Source: Bog-756 sp963841885
Lineage (GTDB): Bacteria > Actinomycetota > Acidimicrobiia > Acidimicrobiales > RAAP-2
Assembly: GCA_963841885.1 (NCBI GenBank)
Contig: CAWJEK010000021.1
Location: 1-64,000 of the forward strand
DNA length: 64,000 nt
Reading direction: 5' to 3'
The notes under the pieces were generated by a model, which was not told the origin of the DNA, did no database searches, and saw only the letters and a program-made list of their open reading frames with translations. This document shows, piece by piece, positions 36,651-47,525 of this stretch. Within the stretch, counting starts at the first letter, position 1. Each line of letters opens with the position of its first letter. A program made the position numbers and the translations under genes.

Positions 36651-39300
36651 TCAGGGACCCCGGTGGCGGATCGGGTGGTGGCGGAAGCGGGACGCCCGGC
36701 GCAGGATGCGCCGCTCGAGTCGCTGGGCGTGGGTGGTGGGTGTCGGCGGCCGCACCGCGTGGGGGTGCGGTAGAAGCGGGTCTTGGCCAGCTCGACCAGG
36801 AGGAGGTAGACGATGACCATGCCCATCAGCAGGAGGAAGAAGGTCCACGGCAGTGGCGTGAACCCCAGCAGATGGGCCAATCCGGTATAGGGGAGGACGG
36901 CGCCGATCAGGGCGGCCGTCGTCGGCACCAGGAGCATCGGGCAGACTCGGTCGGCTCCGGAAGAACGGGACCCGTCGGGTCCGGATGACGTAGATCACGA
37001 GGGTCTGGGTGGCGATCGACTCCACGAACCATCCGGTCCGGAACTCCACGTGGCCGGCGTGCAGGATCGACAGCATGATCCAGAACGTCAGGAAGTCGAA
37101 GATCGAGCTGATCGGGCCGAACACCGCCATGAACCGCCGGATGAACCGGATGTCCCAGGCCGCCGGGCGGGCCAGGGCCTCGGGTCGACCCGGTCGGTGG
37201 GGATCACCAGCTGCCCGGCGTTGTAGAGCAGGTTGTTGAGGAGGATCTGCGACGGGAGCATGGGGAGGAACGTCAGGAACGCCGAAGCGCCCGCCGCGCT
37301 GAACATGTTGCCGAAGTTCGACGACGTGGCCATCAGCACGTACTTCATGGTGTTGGCGAAGATGCGGCGCCCCTCCATGACGCCGTCGGCCAACACCCCG
37401 AGATCCTTGGCCAGCAGCACCACGTCGGCGGCGTCCTTGGCCACGTCGGTGCCGGAGTCGACCGAGATCCCCACGTCCGCATGGTGGAGGGCCACCGCGT
37501 CGTTGACCCCGTCGCCGAGGAACGCCACGTCCTTGCCGGTCCGCCGCGCCACCTTGATGATGCGGGACTTCTGGTCGGGCCCGATCCGGGCGAACACCGT
37601 CGTGGTCGGGATCGCCGCCTCGAGCCCGTCGTCATCGAGCGCCTCCACCTCGGTCCCCGTGAGGACGCCGGTGCACTCGATGCCGATGTCCGCGCACACC
37701 TTGGCCGCCACCAGGCCGTTGTCGCCGGTGATGATCCGCACCTCCACGCCCAGCCCGCGCGAGCTGGCGATCGAGCTGCCGGCGTCCGCCTTGGGCGGGT
37801 CGGCGAAGGTGAGCAGGCCCTCGAAGGTGAGCCCGGACTCCAGTCCGACCCCGAGGGCCTCGGTGGCCGCCACGGGCCGGGTGGCGACTGCGACGACCCG
37901 TGCCCCTTCGCCGAAGAGCCCTTCCAGGAGCGTCGGCACCCCGTCGGGCACGTCGACGCAGCGGGCCAGCACGACCTCCGGCGCGCCCTTGGTGACGAGC
38001 ACGGACGCGCCCGACGGATCCTGCACCAGCACCGACCCCAGCTGTCGCTCGTGGTCGAAGGGGAGGACGCCGAGCCGTCGGTGGCCGGCGGCCTCGGTGG
38101 CGGCCGCGCCGCCGGCGGCCGCCTCGGGAGCCGCCCACAGGGCCTGGTCCAGGGCGTTGCCGGCCGTCCGGATCCATCGGCGGCCCGGGCCTCGTTGCAG
38201 ACGAGCCCGAGGACCAGGGGCGCCGCGCTCCCTCGCCCGGAGCCGTCCACGGCGTCCCGGAAGGTGACGGTCCCGTCGGTCAGCGTGCCGGTCTTGTCGG
38301 TGAAGAGGATCTCGATGTTGCCGAGATCCTCGATGGCGACCAACCGCTTCACGAGGACCTTCTTGGCGGCGAGGGCCCGGGAGCCGGCCGACAGGCTGAC
38401 CGTGACGATGGCGGGCATCATCTCGGGAGCGATCCCCACGGCGATGGCGAGCGAGAACAGCAGCGTGTCGATGAGCGGCCGCGAGAGGGCGACGTTGATG
38501 ACGAAGATGGCCACCGTCAGGACGGCGGCCACGGCGAAGAGGAACCGGGAGAACCGCGACAGGCCGATCTGGAACGCCGTCTGACCCTGGCGCTCGGACA
38601 GTCCGGCGGCGATCCTGCCGAACGCGGTGTTCGTTCCCGTCCGGACCACCACGCCCGTCGCCGACCCCTGGTGCACCACCGTGCCCATCAGCGCACACCC
38701 CGTCCAGCCGTCCTCCCCGGAGTCGGCCACCGGGGCGACCTCCTTGACCACCGGGAGGGATTCACCGGTCAGGACGCCCTCGTCGCACTCGAACTCCTCG
38801 ACCTGGAGCAGCCGGAGATCGGCCGGCACCAGCGAGCCGATCCGGAGCGTCACCACGTCGCCGGGCACGAGGTCGGTGACCGGCACGGGGCCCGGCCGGC
38901 CGTCGCGCCACGCCTCGGCGTCGTGACGGATGTTGGAGCGCAGCGCCTCCATGGCCACTTCCGCCCGGTACTCGTTGAAGAAACCGAGTCCCACGCTCAG
39001 GGCCACGATGACGGCGATGATCACCGTGTTGGTTCCCCCACCGGTGAGACCGGACACCAGCGCCGCCAACAGCAGGAGCACGAGCACCGGGTTCCGCAGC
39101 TGGGCCATCAGCACGCTGGTCGCCCGGATCCGGTGCACGCTCAACGCGTTCGGACCGAATCGGCGCAGCCGTCCGGCGGCCTCGTCGCCGGACAGCCCGG
39201 CCGGCTCCGAACCCAGGCGGGTGAGGACCTCCTCGGCGGTCAGCCCGGAAGCTTCGGCGAGGTCGAGGTCCTCGTTCCCGAGATCGGCCACCGAGGTCAT
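36651..39300 (-). CDS. P-type cation ATPase, Mg2+ (MgtA/P3B)-like, with three or more frame breaks
   Basis: About 885 residues. The actuator motif is VLTGESLP. The phosphorylation site is LFTDKTGTLTDGT (catalytic Asp). The N-domain has VTKGAPEVVLARC. The hinge is IITGDNG and FLGDGVNDAVALHHADVGISV. The membrane segment AVGIAPEMMPAIVTVSL resembles the MgtA motif AVGLTPEMLPMIV. Frame breaks lie near 38160, 37185 and 36942, each restored by one base. The C-terminal helices (VESIATQTLVIYVIRT, LPWTFFLLLMGMVIVYLLLVEL) follow. The end is uncertain: stops at 36651 or 36623, depending on one more possible indel. Transported ion is likely Mg2+, by family. It lies 115 bp downstream of PEP synthase on the same strand and may share its transcript. 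Confidence 0.85.
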
Positions 39301-39415
39301 CGTGCGACCAGTATTGCCGGGCTCCGGCGAGCGCGGCCCCGGGGGCGGCTCCCCGACGGCCCCGACCGCCGGCGTGCCACCTCCCGGCAGCCGGTCGGAT
39401 CCCCGGGACGCGGCG

Positions 39416-41721
39416 TCAGGCCGACTCCGGCGTCGGGGACCGGTGGGCCGGGTCGGCCGACTCGAGCAGGAGCCGCCATTCGGCCCGGGCGATCGCCCGT
39501 CGTGCCGCCGGCACCGCGTCGGGGTTCACACTGATCGACGTGATCCCCGACGCACCAGGAACTCGGCGAACTCCGGCCGGTTGGAGGGGGCCTGGCCACA
39601 GAGCGAGGACGTGATACCCGCCGATCGGCAGGCCCCGATGATCCGGGCGACGGCGTCGAGCACGGCTTCGTCCGACTCGTCGAAGAGATCCGAGCAGATG
39701 TCCGAGTCGCGGTCCACGCCCAGCATCAGCTGGGTGAGGTCGTTGCTCCCGATCGACACTCCCTCGACCCCCATCGCCGCGTAGTCCGGGATCCGGTAGA
39801 CCACGGAGGGGACCTCCGCCATCACCCAGACCGGCAGCGACCCGGCCACCGGACTCGCCGACACGAGGTCGAGGCACGATTCGAGCTCCCAGGCCGTGCG
39901 GACGAAGGGGATCATCAGCGTCAGGTTCGACTCCTGCTCGAGCACCCTGGCCAGCACGTCGAGCTCCAGCCGGAACAGGTCGGGCTCCCGCACGTAGCGG
40001 AAGCACCCGCGGTAGCCGATCATCGGGTTGCTCTCCTCGGGTTCGAACCGGTCGCCCCCTTCGAGGGCGGAGAACTCGTTCGAGCGGAAGTCGATGCTCC
40101 GGTAGACCACCGGCCGGGGGGCGAAGGCCCGGGCGATACGGACCAGCGAGCCCGCCATGGCGTCGACGAAGGACGAGGACTCGCCGCGCTCCAGGAGCAG
40201 CCGGGGGTGGACCCCCCCGAGGGCGTCGGTCACCATGAACTCCGCCCGCAGCAACCCGACCCCGTCGACGTCGAGCTCGGCGACCTCCTCGGCGTGCTCG
40301 GCGAAGGCGAGGTTCACGTAGAGGCGGGTGGCCAGGGGAAGGCCGGCGCTCTCCGACGTCCGTCCGGTGGCGGGCGCCGCCACCGTCCCCGTCGCCCCGC
40401 CCGGCGCGTCGACCCGGCCCTCGAGGACGACGCCCTGGGCACCGTCCACGGTCACCAGCTCGCCGTCCCGCAGCGCCGTGGTGGCGTCGCGGGTGCCGAC
40501 GACACACGGTAGACCGAGCTCCCGGGCCACGATGGCGGCGTGGCAGGTCATCCCCCCGCCGTCGGTCACCAGGGCGCCGGCCCGGCGCATGGTCGGCACC
40601 CAGTCGGGACTGGTCATGGAAGCCACCAGGACCTCCCCCGCCCGCAGGCGGGGGCCGTCGTCGATCGACGCCAGGATCCGGGCCACGCCGGTCGCCCGCC
40701 CGGGTGATGCCGCCAGGCCGCGGGCCACCGTCCGGCCGGCCGACGACCCGGCCCCGACGTCCGGGGTGGCGTCCCCCGCCAGCGTGGTGATCGGACGCGA
40801 CTGGACCAGGTAGACCGACCCCGCCGCCATCGCCCACTCGATGTCCTGGGGTGTGCCGTAGTGCTCCTCGACGCGCAGGCCGAGCCGGGCCAGGTCCAGC
40901 ACCTCGTCGTCGGTCAGTACGCGACGCCGACCCTCCTCCTCGCCCAGGGCGATGGTGAGGTCGGACCCGTCGGGCCCACGGACGATCGACTCGTGCTGAT
41001 GTCCGACCCGGACGCGGAGCAGCATCGGACCCGCCTTGCGCACCACGTAGGTGTCCGGCTCCACCCGACCGCTCACCACCACCTCGCCCTGCCCGAACGC
41101 CGCCTCCACCACCATGGTGTCGTTACCTCCGGCGGAGGGGTCGACGGTGAAGAGCACGCCGGACCGTTCCGAGGGGATCATCTCCTGGACGACCACCCCG
41201 AGCGACGGCTCGGCGTCCTGACCGGTACCGGCCCGGTAGGAGAGCACACGGGCGCCGTACAGCGACGCCCAGCACCCGCGCACCGCCTGCAGCAGCGCAT
41301 CGTCCCCGCAGACGTTGGTGAACGTGGCGTTCATCCCGGCGAACGAGGTGTCGGCGGCGTCCTCGGTGGTGCCCGACGAGCGGACGGCGACGATGCCGCC
41401 TCCCCCCAACCGGTGATAGGCGCCGACCACGGCCCCGGCGACGTCGTCGGGGACGGCCATGCCGAGCACCAGCCCCTGGGCGCGGGCCGCGGTCGCGGTC
41501 AGGGTCGCCGGATCGTCCCCGGAACCGGCTCCGGCCAGCCGGGAGAGTTCCGCTCCGATGCCGGCCACCTCGACGGCGTGACGGTAGGCGTCGGAGGTCA
41601 CCACGAACCCCGGCGGGACCGGCAGACCCGCGGCCGTCAGCTCCCCGAGATTGGCCCCCTTGCCCCCGACGAGCGGGGTGTCCGACAGGCGGATCCGGTC
41701 GAACCAGCGGACGAATTCCAT
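39416..41721 (-). CDS. ppsA: Phosphoenolpyruvate synthase-like enzyme, frameshifted near 39552
   Basis: About 768 residues. The N-terminal ATP-grasp part has LVGGKGANLGEL, IVAVRSSGTTEDAADTSFAGMNATF and VQEMIPSERSGVLFTVDP. The phosphohistidine domain has TDGGGMTCHAAIVARELGLPCVVGT (catalytic His). The C-terminal PEP/pyruvate barrel has GLLRAEF, FRSNEF, NPMIGYRG, SIGSNDLTQLMLGVDRD and the active-site Cys in SSLCGQAPS. It makes PEP from pyruvate with ATP to AMP and phosphate. The last ~45 residues (GITSISVNPDAVPAARRAI) lie in another frame after a one-base break. ATG 41721 follows GGAAGGTGG. An upstream site (41808) resembles the por site. The P-type ATPase follows downstream. Confidence 0.9.
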
Positions 41722-41807
41722 GGCGCGCCACCTTCCCCGGGCCTCCCGGGTCGGTCATCCCGGCGCGTGCCCGTGACCATGGTGGCGGTTGTGGGCCGCG
41801 GGCGGCA

Positions 41808-41822
41808 GAGTCCTTGGTCCCC
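41808..41822. promoter_or_regulatory. DosR-box-like site upstream of ppsA
   Basis: GAGTCCTTGGTCCCC shares CCTTGGTCCCC exactly with the por site and lies 87-101 bp before the ppsA start, a spacing like that at por. Only the right half-site matches the DosR core well (10 of 14 overall). Confidence 0.4.
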
Positions 41823-41875
41823 GACACCCTCGGGACGGCGATTCCGGGCCCGGGTCGGAGGGGCCGTCGACCGGG

Positions 41876-42652
41876 TCAGGCCGCCACCGCGCCGGACACG
41901 AGGTGCAGACCCTCGAGGCCCGGGAGTCGGTCGACGCGCCGGTCGATCCGCTCGGCCAGGGTGCGGCCGTCGGCGCCGCCGAAGAGGTAGGTCCGCAGGA
42001 AGTCGACCTCCTCCTCCGGCACCACCCCCGAGCCCACCGGTGCCCAGAACCGGCGCAGCGCCCACCGCGTCAGCCGCTGTGCGGTGCGGCTGCCGGCCAG
42101 CCGGCCGTTCGCCTCGGTGGCGTAGAAGTCGATGTGGCGACCCTCCTGCTTCATGATCCGACGGAGCAGGACCGACAGGGTGGGGTGGTCGGCGAGCCGG
42201 GCCAGGCGGGCGTAGGCCGCCTGGGTGGTCCATTCGTTCACCGCGCCCCACGTCATGTGGACGGCGGTCAGGTGGGGCGTCAGCGCCGAGGCCACCTGGA
42301 AGCCGACCGGCCTCCACCGGTCCGCCGTGGGCAGCCGCTGGCGCAGCGCGGCGATGCGGGAGGTTCCGACCTCCTCGTCGTGGGCGGCGAGGACCCGGCC
42401 GATGGCGTCACCGTGCCAGAACTCCTCGTAGTTCCACAGCGTCAGGAACGAGGTGATGTCCGGGTCCCGGTGCGCCCGGGTCACCAGCAGGTCCCGGAGG
42501 TAGCAGACGGTGTGGCTCTCGACGTCGTGCATGTACCGCAGGCACCGCAGCGCCTCGGCCGGTAGCGGGCGGTCCCGGAACGACGTGAAGTCGAGGTCCC
42601 CGGTCTCCAACCGGGCCGACAGGCTCTGATAGGTGGTGACGTCGAAGCTCAT
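41876..42652 (-). CDS. Ferritin-like diiron protein
   Basis: 258 residues, alpha-helical. WNYEEFWHGDAIG (E-x2-H) and MKQEGRHIDFYATEA (E-x2-H) are the paired diiron motifs. An upstream HDVESHTVCYLRDLL gives a further Glu/His pair. This fits the acyl-ACP-desaturase/ferritin-like superfamily, whose members oxidise or desaturate lipids. The precise reaction is unknown. The C-terminus may associate with the membrane (GLEGLHLVSGAVAA). The start ATG 42652 lies after AAGAA. It precedes ppsA on the same strand with a 154-bp gap. Confidence 0.78.
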   Translation of the reverse strand: MSFDVTTYQSLSARLETGDLDFTSFRDRPLPAEALRCLRYMHDVESHTVCYLRDLLVTRAHRDPDITSFLTLWNYEEFWHGDAIGRVLAAHDEEVGTSRIAALRQRLPTADRWRPVGFQVASALTPHLTAVHMTWGAVNEWTTQAAYARLARLADHPTLSVLLRRIMKQEGRHIDFYATEANGRLAGSRTAQRLTRWALRRFWAPVGSGVVPEEEVDFLRTYLFGGADGRTLAERIDRRVDRLPGLEGLHLVSGAVAA

Positions 42653-42715
42653 ACTTGTTCTTCGACGTCGGCCGGGGTCCGGATGACGGAGCCCCGACGC
42701 TCCCGACTCCGGCGA

Positions 42716-43601
42716 CTACGGCCGATCCGGGCGGGCCCGACCCCCGGTGGGATCGACCGTCGGGGCCGGTGGTCGGAAATCCGGGTCCGGCTCGAAGAAC
42801 TGGAGTGCCAGCGCCTCGACGGCCACCGAGTAGAGCGTCCAGTTCCGCATATCCCCGTCCGGTCCGGTGGGCAGGTCGAGCGTGATCGTGCTCCCCTCGA
42901 CGTGTTGGCGGAACGAGTCACCCTCGGTCAGCGACGAGACGGCGATGGCGAACTGCTCCAGGGTCCTCGGGGCCCTCGGTCGCAGCCCGAGCATCGCCGT
43001 GAGACCGCCGTAGATGCCCGACCAGAGCGCGGTCGTCGTCTCGTACCCCTCCATCAGGGCCGCCCGCATGCGCTTGCTCTGCTCCTCGTTGGGCGTGGTG
43101 GTGGCGATCGTCACGGTGCTGACCCACAACGACCAGCTGGCGGACTCGGAGATGATCCGGTGGCTGGCCGCCCCGGCCACCCGGCACAGCTCCGACATGG
43201 TGGCCAGTCGCCCCTCGACGGTCGACAGGTCGGCGGTGGCCAGCACCTGTTGCACGGCGGCCAACGTGTCCTCGACCTCGGGACGTTGCTCGTCGTGGGC
43301 GATGGTCACCAGCACGTCCGCCTGGTAGTCGGCCTGGTTGGCCCAGATGCGCTTGATCACCGAGGCGTTGCTGAGGCGCCGGCCGGTGTCCGCGTTCCAC
43401 CCTGTCGAAGACCCGCTTGAACGTGAGGTTGCTGGAACCGGTCTGGATGCCCTCCTCCTGGAGGATCTCCCGACCCGTCTCGAGCATGAGCCGGCGGAGT
43501 TCGCTCTTGGGCTGCCGCCTCCGGGGCTGACCCGCGCTCCCGGGCGCGGACGTCCCCGCTCCAGTCACCGTCTCGCCCGGTTCCACCTCTCCACTATGCA
43601 C
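42716..43601 (-). CDS. TetR-family regulator, frameshifted near 43398
   Basis: About 295 residues. A basic, Pro/Arg-rich N-terminus leads to ELRRLMLETGREILQEEGIQTGSSNLTFKRVFDRVE. After a one-base break it continues SNASVIKRIWANQADYQADVLVTI, which completes a TetR-like HTH with an unusually long recognition region. The ligand domain ends near residue 290 with a Pro-rich tail. GTG 43601 is a weak choice of start; the frame is open to a TTG at 43640. It lies 63 bp upstream of the diiron protein on the same strand, and could regulate it. Confidence 0.7.
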
Positions 43602-43644
43602 CCCGGAGTTGCGCTTGTCTACACGTGTTTCCAGGTCCAAGACG

Positions 43645-44220
43645 TCAACAGCTGTTCCCCCTGATCAACGGTGTGAGGGAACCACCACGCTCCGAAGTGG
43701 TCCCCCTCCAAGGCACCGGTCGGACGTCGGCCCGGACGTAGAGCGGGTGACGAGGATGCCCCCGCGCCGTCCTCCCGAGCGCACAGGTGGCCACCCCCCG
43801 CCCGGCGAGCAGCTCGGCGACCTCCTGACCCCGGCCCCGGTGCCCGCCACCGTTGCCCCAGGCCGCCACGACCAGCCCGGACCCCGTCGCCGCGTCGAGG
43901 ACGGCGCGGTCGTTGCCCGGACCCACCGGCTCCCGGCAGTGGAAGAGCTCGGAGGGGTCGGTGGCGCGGTAGGCGAAGAGGTTGACCACCTCGAGGCCAC
44001 CGAAGCCCCAGGACCGGGCGAACCCGACGCAGCGGCGCACGGTGGGATCGAGCCGGTGGGCGTCGGCGGTGGACGGGTTCAGCATCACGAAGGTGACCAC
44101 CGGGGCGTCCGGGGCCCAGGTCCGCGAGAGCCGGAAGCGGTAGGTGCGGGAAGGATCGAACGTCGCCACCGCCGCGCCCGAGGCTCCGGAGGCCCGTTCG
44201 ACGATCGTCCGGTCGGCCAT
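43645..44220 (-). CDS. DUF1643 family protein
   Basis: 191 residues. VTFVMLNPSTADAHRLDPTVRRCVGFARSWGFGGLEVVNLFAYRATDP is the DUF1643 core, followed by VVAAWGNGGGHRGRG and GHPRHPLYVRAD. Function unknown; the domain is widespread and often near phage or restriction genes, but none are seen here. ATG 44220 is the natural start. It lies 44 bp upstream of the TetR gene on the same strand. Confidence 0.88.
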   Translation of the reverse strand: MADRTIVERASGASGAAVATFDPSRTYRFRLSRTWAPDAPVVTFVMLNPSTADAHRLDPTVRRCVGFARSWGFGGLEVVNLFAYRATDPSELFHCREPVGPGNDRAVLDAATGSGLVVAAWGNGGGHRGRGQEVAELLAGRGVATCALGRTARGHPRHPLYVRADVRPVPWRGTTSERGGSLTPLIRGNSC

Positions 44221-44387
44221 GGGTCGCACGGTACCGGACCGGCGCACGGAGGATGCCGGGACACCGGGCCTGCACCCCCTCCGGCCGGCGACGGCCGGTG
44301 CGGTCGGCCGGTGGGTCGGCCCGAGGGTGGCAAGATGAGTTGTCGCTCGGCTCCGCCGGCACCGCCCCCCCGTACGATCGGACGCTC

Positions 44388-45853
44388 ATGGCCATCACCT
44401 CGAAACGGTCCAGCTACCGACTGACCTTCACCGTCGCTGATGCTCGGGACCATCGCCTACGCGCTGCTCCAGTCCCTGGTGTCCCCGGTGCTGCCCACCA
44501 TCCAGCACGAGCTCCACACGACCCAGAACACGGTGACCTGGGTGCTGACCGCCTTCCTGCTGTCGGCCTCGATCTTCACGCCCATCCTGGGCCGGGTCGG
44601 CGACATGGTCGGCAAGGAGCGGATGCTGGTGGTCACCCTGGCCGCGCTGGCCGCCGGGTCGGTGGTGGCCGGCCTGGCCCACTCGATCACCGTGCTCATC
44701 ATCGCCCGGGCCATCCAGGGCGTCGGCGGTGCCGTCCTGCCCCTGTCGTTCGGCATCGTGCGCGACGAGTTCCCGGGGGTCAAGGTGGCCGGCGCGGTCG
44801 GCATCATCGCCGCCATGGCCGCCGTGGGCGGCGGCGCCGGGATCGTGCTGGCCGGCCCGATCGTCTCCAACCTGAACTACCACTGGCTGTTCTGGATCCC
44901 CATGGTCATCGCCGCCATCGCCACGCTGTGCGCCTGGGTGTTCGTCCCCGAGTCGCCGGTGCGAACGCCCGGCCGGATCAGTTGGCTGGCCGCCGTGCTG
45001 CTGTCGGCCTGGCTGGTCGCCCTCCTGCTCGGGGTGAGCGAGGCCCCATCGTGGGGCTGGGGCTCGCCCAAGGTGCTCGGGTCTCATCGGCGCCGCCGTC
45101 GTCCTGGCCGGGCTTGGGTGCTGGTCGAGCTGCGGGCCACCGAGCCCCTCGTCGACATGCACATGATGCGCCGCCGGGCGGTGTGGACGAACAACCTGGT
45201 CGCCTTCATGTTCGGCATCGGCATGTACTCGGTGATCGGGTTCCTGCCCGAGTTCGTCCAGACCCCGAAGTCCACCGGCTACGGGTTCGGCGCCAGCATC
45301 ATCCAGTCGGGGCTCTTCCTCCTGCCCCTGACGGTGACCATGTTCGTCTTCGGCCTCCTGTCGGGCCGGATCGCCGCCACCATCGGCTCCAAGGCGGCCG
45401 TCATCATCGGGTCGACCGCCTCGACCGGGGCCTACCTCCTGTTGGCCTTCGCCCACTCCGAGGCGTGGGAGATCTACCTGGCCAGCACCCTGCTCGGCGT
45501 CGGGCTGGGACTGGCCTTCTCCGCCATGTCGAACCTCATCGTCCAGGCCGTCCCCCCGGCCCAGACCGGGGTGGCCAGCGGCATGAACGCCAACATCCGG
45601 ACCATCGGCGGGGCCATCGGGGCGGCGGTCATGTCGAGCATCGTGGCCTCCGAGATCCTCCCGACGGCTACCCGGCCGAGTCGGACTACACGAAGGGCTT
45701 CTTCTTCCTGGCCGTCATGACCGTGGTGGCCGTCGTCGCCGCCGCTGTTGATCCCGAAGGCACCCGGGGCCGGGGGCCGACCCGGACCTCGCCCACCATC
45801 TCGAGCACGCCGAACTGGCGGTGGTGCCCGGTGCCACGGTGGCCGAGTACTGA
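44388..45853 (+). CDS. MFS drug transporter (EmrB/QacA-like), several frame breaks
   Basis: About 488 residues. MAITSKRSSYRLTFTVA runs into LGTIAYALLQSLVSPVLPTIQHEL after a break near 44438. The 14-TM DHA2 pattern follows: motif A GRVGDMVGKERML, RAIQGVGGAVLPLSFGIVRDEFP, VGGGAGIVLAGPIV. A compensating pair of breaks near 45080 and 45113 alters ~11 residues. Further breaks near 45668 and 45748 lead to a tail (ADPDLAHHLEHAELAVVPGATVAEY) ending at 45853. It exports drugs or metabolites with H+ antiport. No TetR is adjacent on the same side. Confidence 0.82.
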
Positions 45854-45966
45854 CCTCGGGCCGAACGGCCCTCGGGGGTCCGATCTGCCCGAGCCCCTAC
45901 GATCGGGCGGTGCCGGCGCGGCCGGCGCGGCCCGGTCGCGCCCGGGCCCGAGACAGTGGAGTGACC

Positions 45967-46179
45967 ATGAGCGGACCCGACGATCAGAGCGAGATCTACG
46001 AGCAGGGCGACGACGCCATCGACGAGGCGTCCCGGCTCGACCCGGACTTCATCGAGGAGATGGAACTCGACCCCTCCCTCGATCCCAACTTCCAGGTCGA
46101 CGAGAAGGAGCTCGAGGAGGCCGGGGCCGAGCTCGACGATCCCGAGCAGATCGCCACGCTCGACGGGACTCATCGATGA
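45967..46179 (+). CDS. Acidic hypothetical protein, probably extended past a frame break
   Basis: 70 residues in the open frame, strongly acidic (EASRLDPDFIEEMELDPSLDPNFQ). Near 46165 a break is likely, since another frame continues with IDDPDGLGGPVAPHP and then GWDLDAPIVPGDADEEPTDGG up to about 46318, just before the minus-strand oxidoreductase. The true C-terminus is therefore unclear. ATG 45967 follows GGAG. Family not recognised. Confidence 0.5.
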   Translation: MSGPDDQSEIYEQGDDAIDEASRLDPDFIEEMELDPSLDPNFQVDEKELEEAGAELDDPEQIATLDGTHR

Positions 46180-46324
46180 TCCCGACGGGCTGGGCGGACC
46201 CGTCGCACCGCACCCGCTGACCGCGAGCAGGACCCCGAAGGCTGGGACCTCGACGCGCCGATCGTGCCGGGCGACGCCGACGAGGAGCCGACCGACGGGG
46301 GCGGGCCCGAACTCAGGCTGAGCG

Positions 46325-47515
46325 TCACGGGGTGGCTCCCAGTTCGCTGCAGCTGGTGCCGCTGTAGATCGAGGGCATGCAGCGGTTGCAGTGGATGCAG
46401 CGTCCGGCGTCCGCGGCCGACCCTGCTCCCACCGACCGACCAGGTCCGGCTCGCGCAGCAGGGCCCGGGCCATGGCGACGAACGAGAAGCCCTCGGCCAG
46501 CGCCGACTCCACCGTCTCCAGGCGGTTGATCCCGCCCAGCAGGATGACCGGCAGGTCGAGGGCGGCCAGGAACTGGCGGGCCTGGGGGCGGAAGAAGCCC
46601 TCCTCGAACGGGTAGTCCTTGAGGAACCGCGTGCCCACCACCGAGAATCCGAGCCGGAGGGGCTGGGGCAGGGTGGCGGCGAACTCCGCCCGGGGGGCGT
46701 CCCCCCGGAAGAGGTACATCGGGTTGGACAACGAGCTCCCGCCCGTCAGTTCCAGGGCGTCGAGGTGGCCGTCGGCCTCGAGCATGCCCGCCACATCGAT
46801 GCTGTCGGGCACGTCGAAGCCCGCCGGGCACCCCGTCGGCCATGTTGAGCTTGGCGGTGACGGCCACGCCGGTCGCCCGGCCCCCTCGCGGACGGCGGCC
46901 ACCACCTGGCGCGGGAACCGGGCCCGGTTCTCGAGCGACCCACCCCACCTGTCGTGCCGGCGGTTGAGCCGGGGACTCAGGAAGGAGCTCAACAGGTAGT
47001 TGTGGCCCAGGTGGATCTCGAGGCAGTCGAAGCCGGCTTCCACGGCCGGGCCGCGCCCCGCCGGTAGTCGTCGGTGATGCGGGCGATGTCGGCGTCCGTG
47101 GCCGCCCGCGTCAGGGCACCCGAGGCGCCGAAGCGCCGGCTCGGCGACAGCGACGGGGCGCGGTTGGACCGGGAGTTGGCCACCGGGCCGGCGTGGCCGA
47201 TCTGGGCCGAGGCCAGGGCGCCGGCGTGCGTGGACGGTCGCCGTCGAGCCGGGACAGTCCGTCGAGGGACGCCGGACCCAGCAGGACGCAGTGCCGGTCG
47301 GTGCGCCCCTCGGGCGAGACGGCCAGGTAGGCCACCGTGGTCATGGCCGCGCCCGCCCCGGGCCACCCGCTCGTGGAAGGCGATCAGCTCGTCGCTCACC
47401 TCCCCCTTCGGGCAGACGCCCTCGAAGGTGGCGGACTTGACGATGCGGTTCTTCAGGGTGAGCGGACCGAGTCGGGCCGCGCCGAAGACCGGGGGCGGGG
47501 TGGCGGGCGCCTGGC
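46325..47515 (-). CDS. NADH:flavin oxidoreductase (old yellow enzyme family), heavily frame-broken
   Basis: The pieces align as one FMN barrel of about 390 residues. They are LGPLTLKNRIVKSATFEGVCPKGEVSDELIAFH (N-terminus), MTTVAYLAVSPEGRTDRH, GFDCLEIHLGHNYLLSSFLSPRLN and RRHDRWGGSLENRARF (hallmark of the family). Next come AVTAKLNMADG, LILLGGINRLETVESAL-like sequence, MARALLREPDL, and a C-terminal Cys motif CIHCNRCMPSIYSG seen in dienoyl-CoA-reductase relatives. Breaks lie near 47360, 47235, 47052, 46840 and 46415. The start cannot be fixed. The enzyme reduces activated double bonds with NAD(P)H. It follows the CysQ gene on the same strand. Confidence 0.75.
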
Positions 47516-47525
47516 GGCCACCGGC

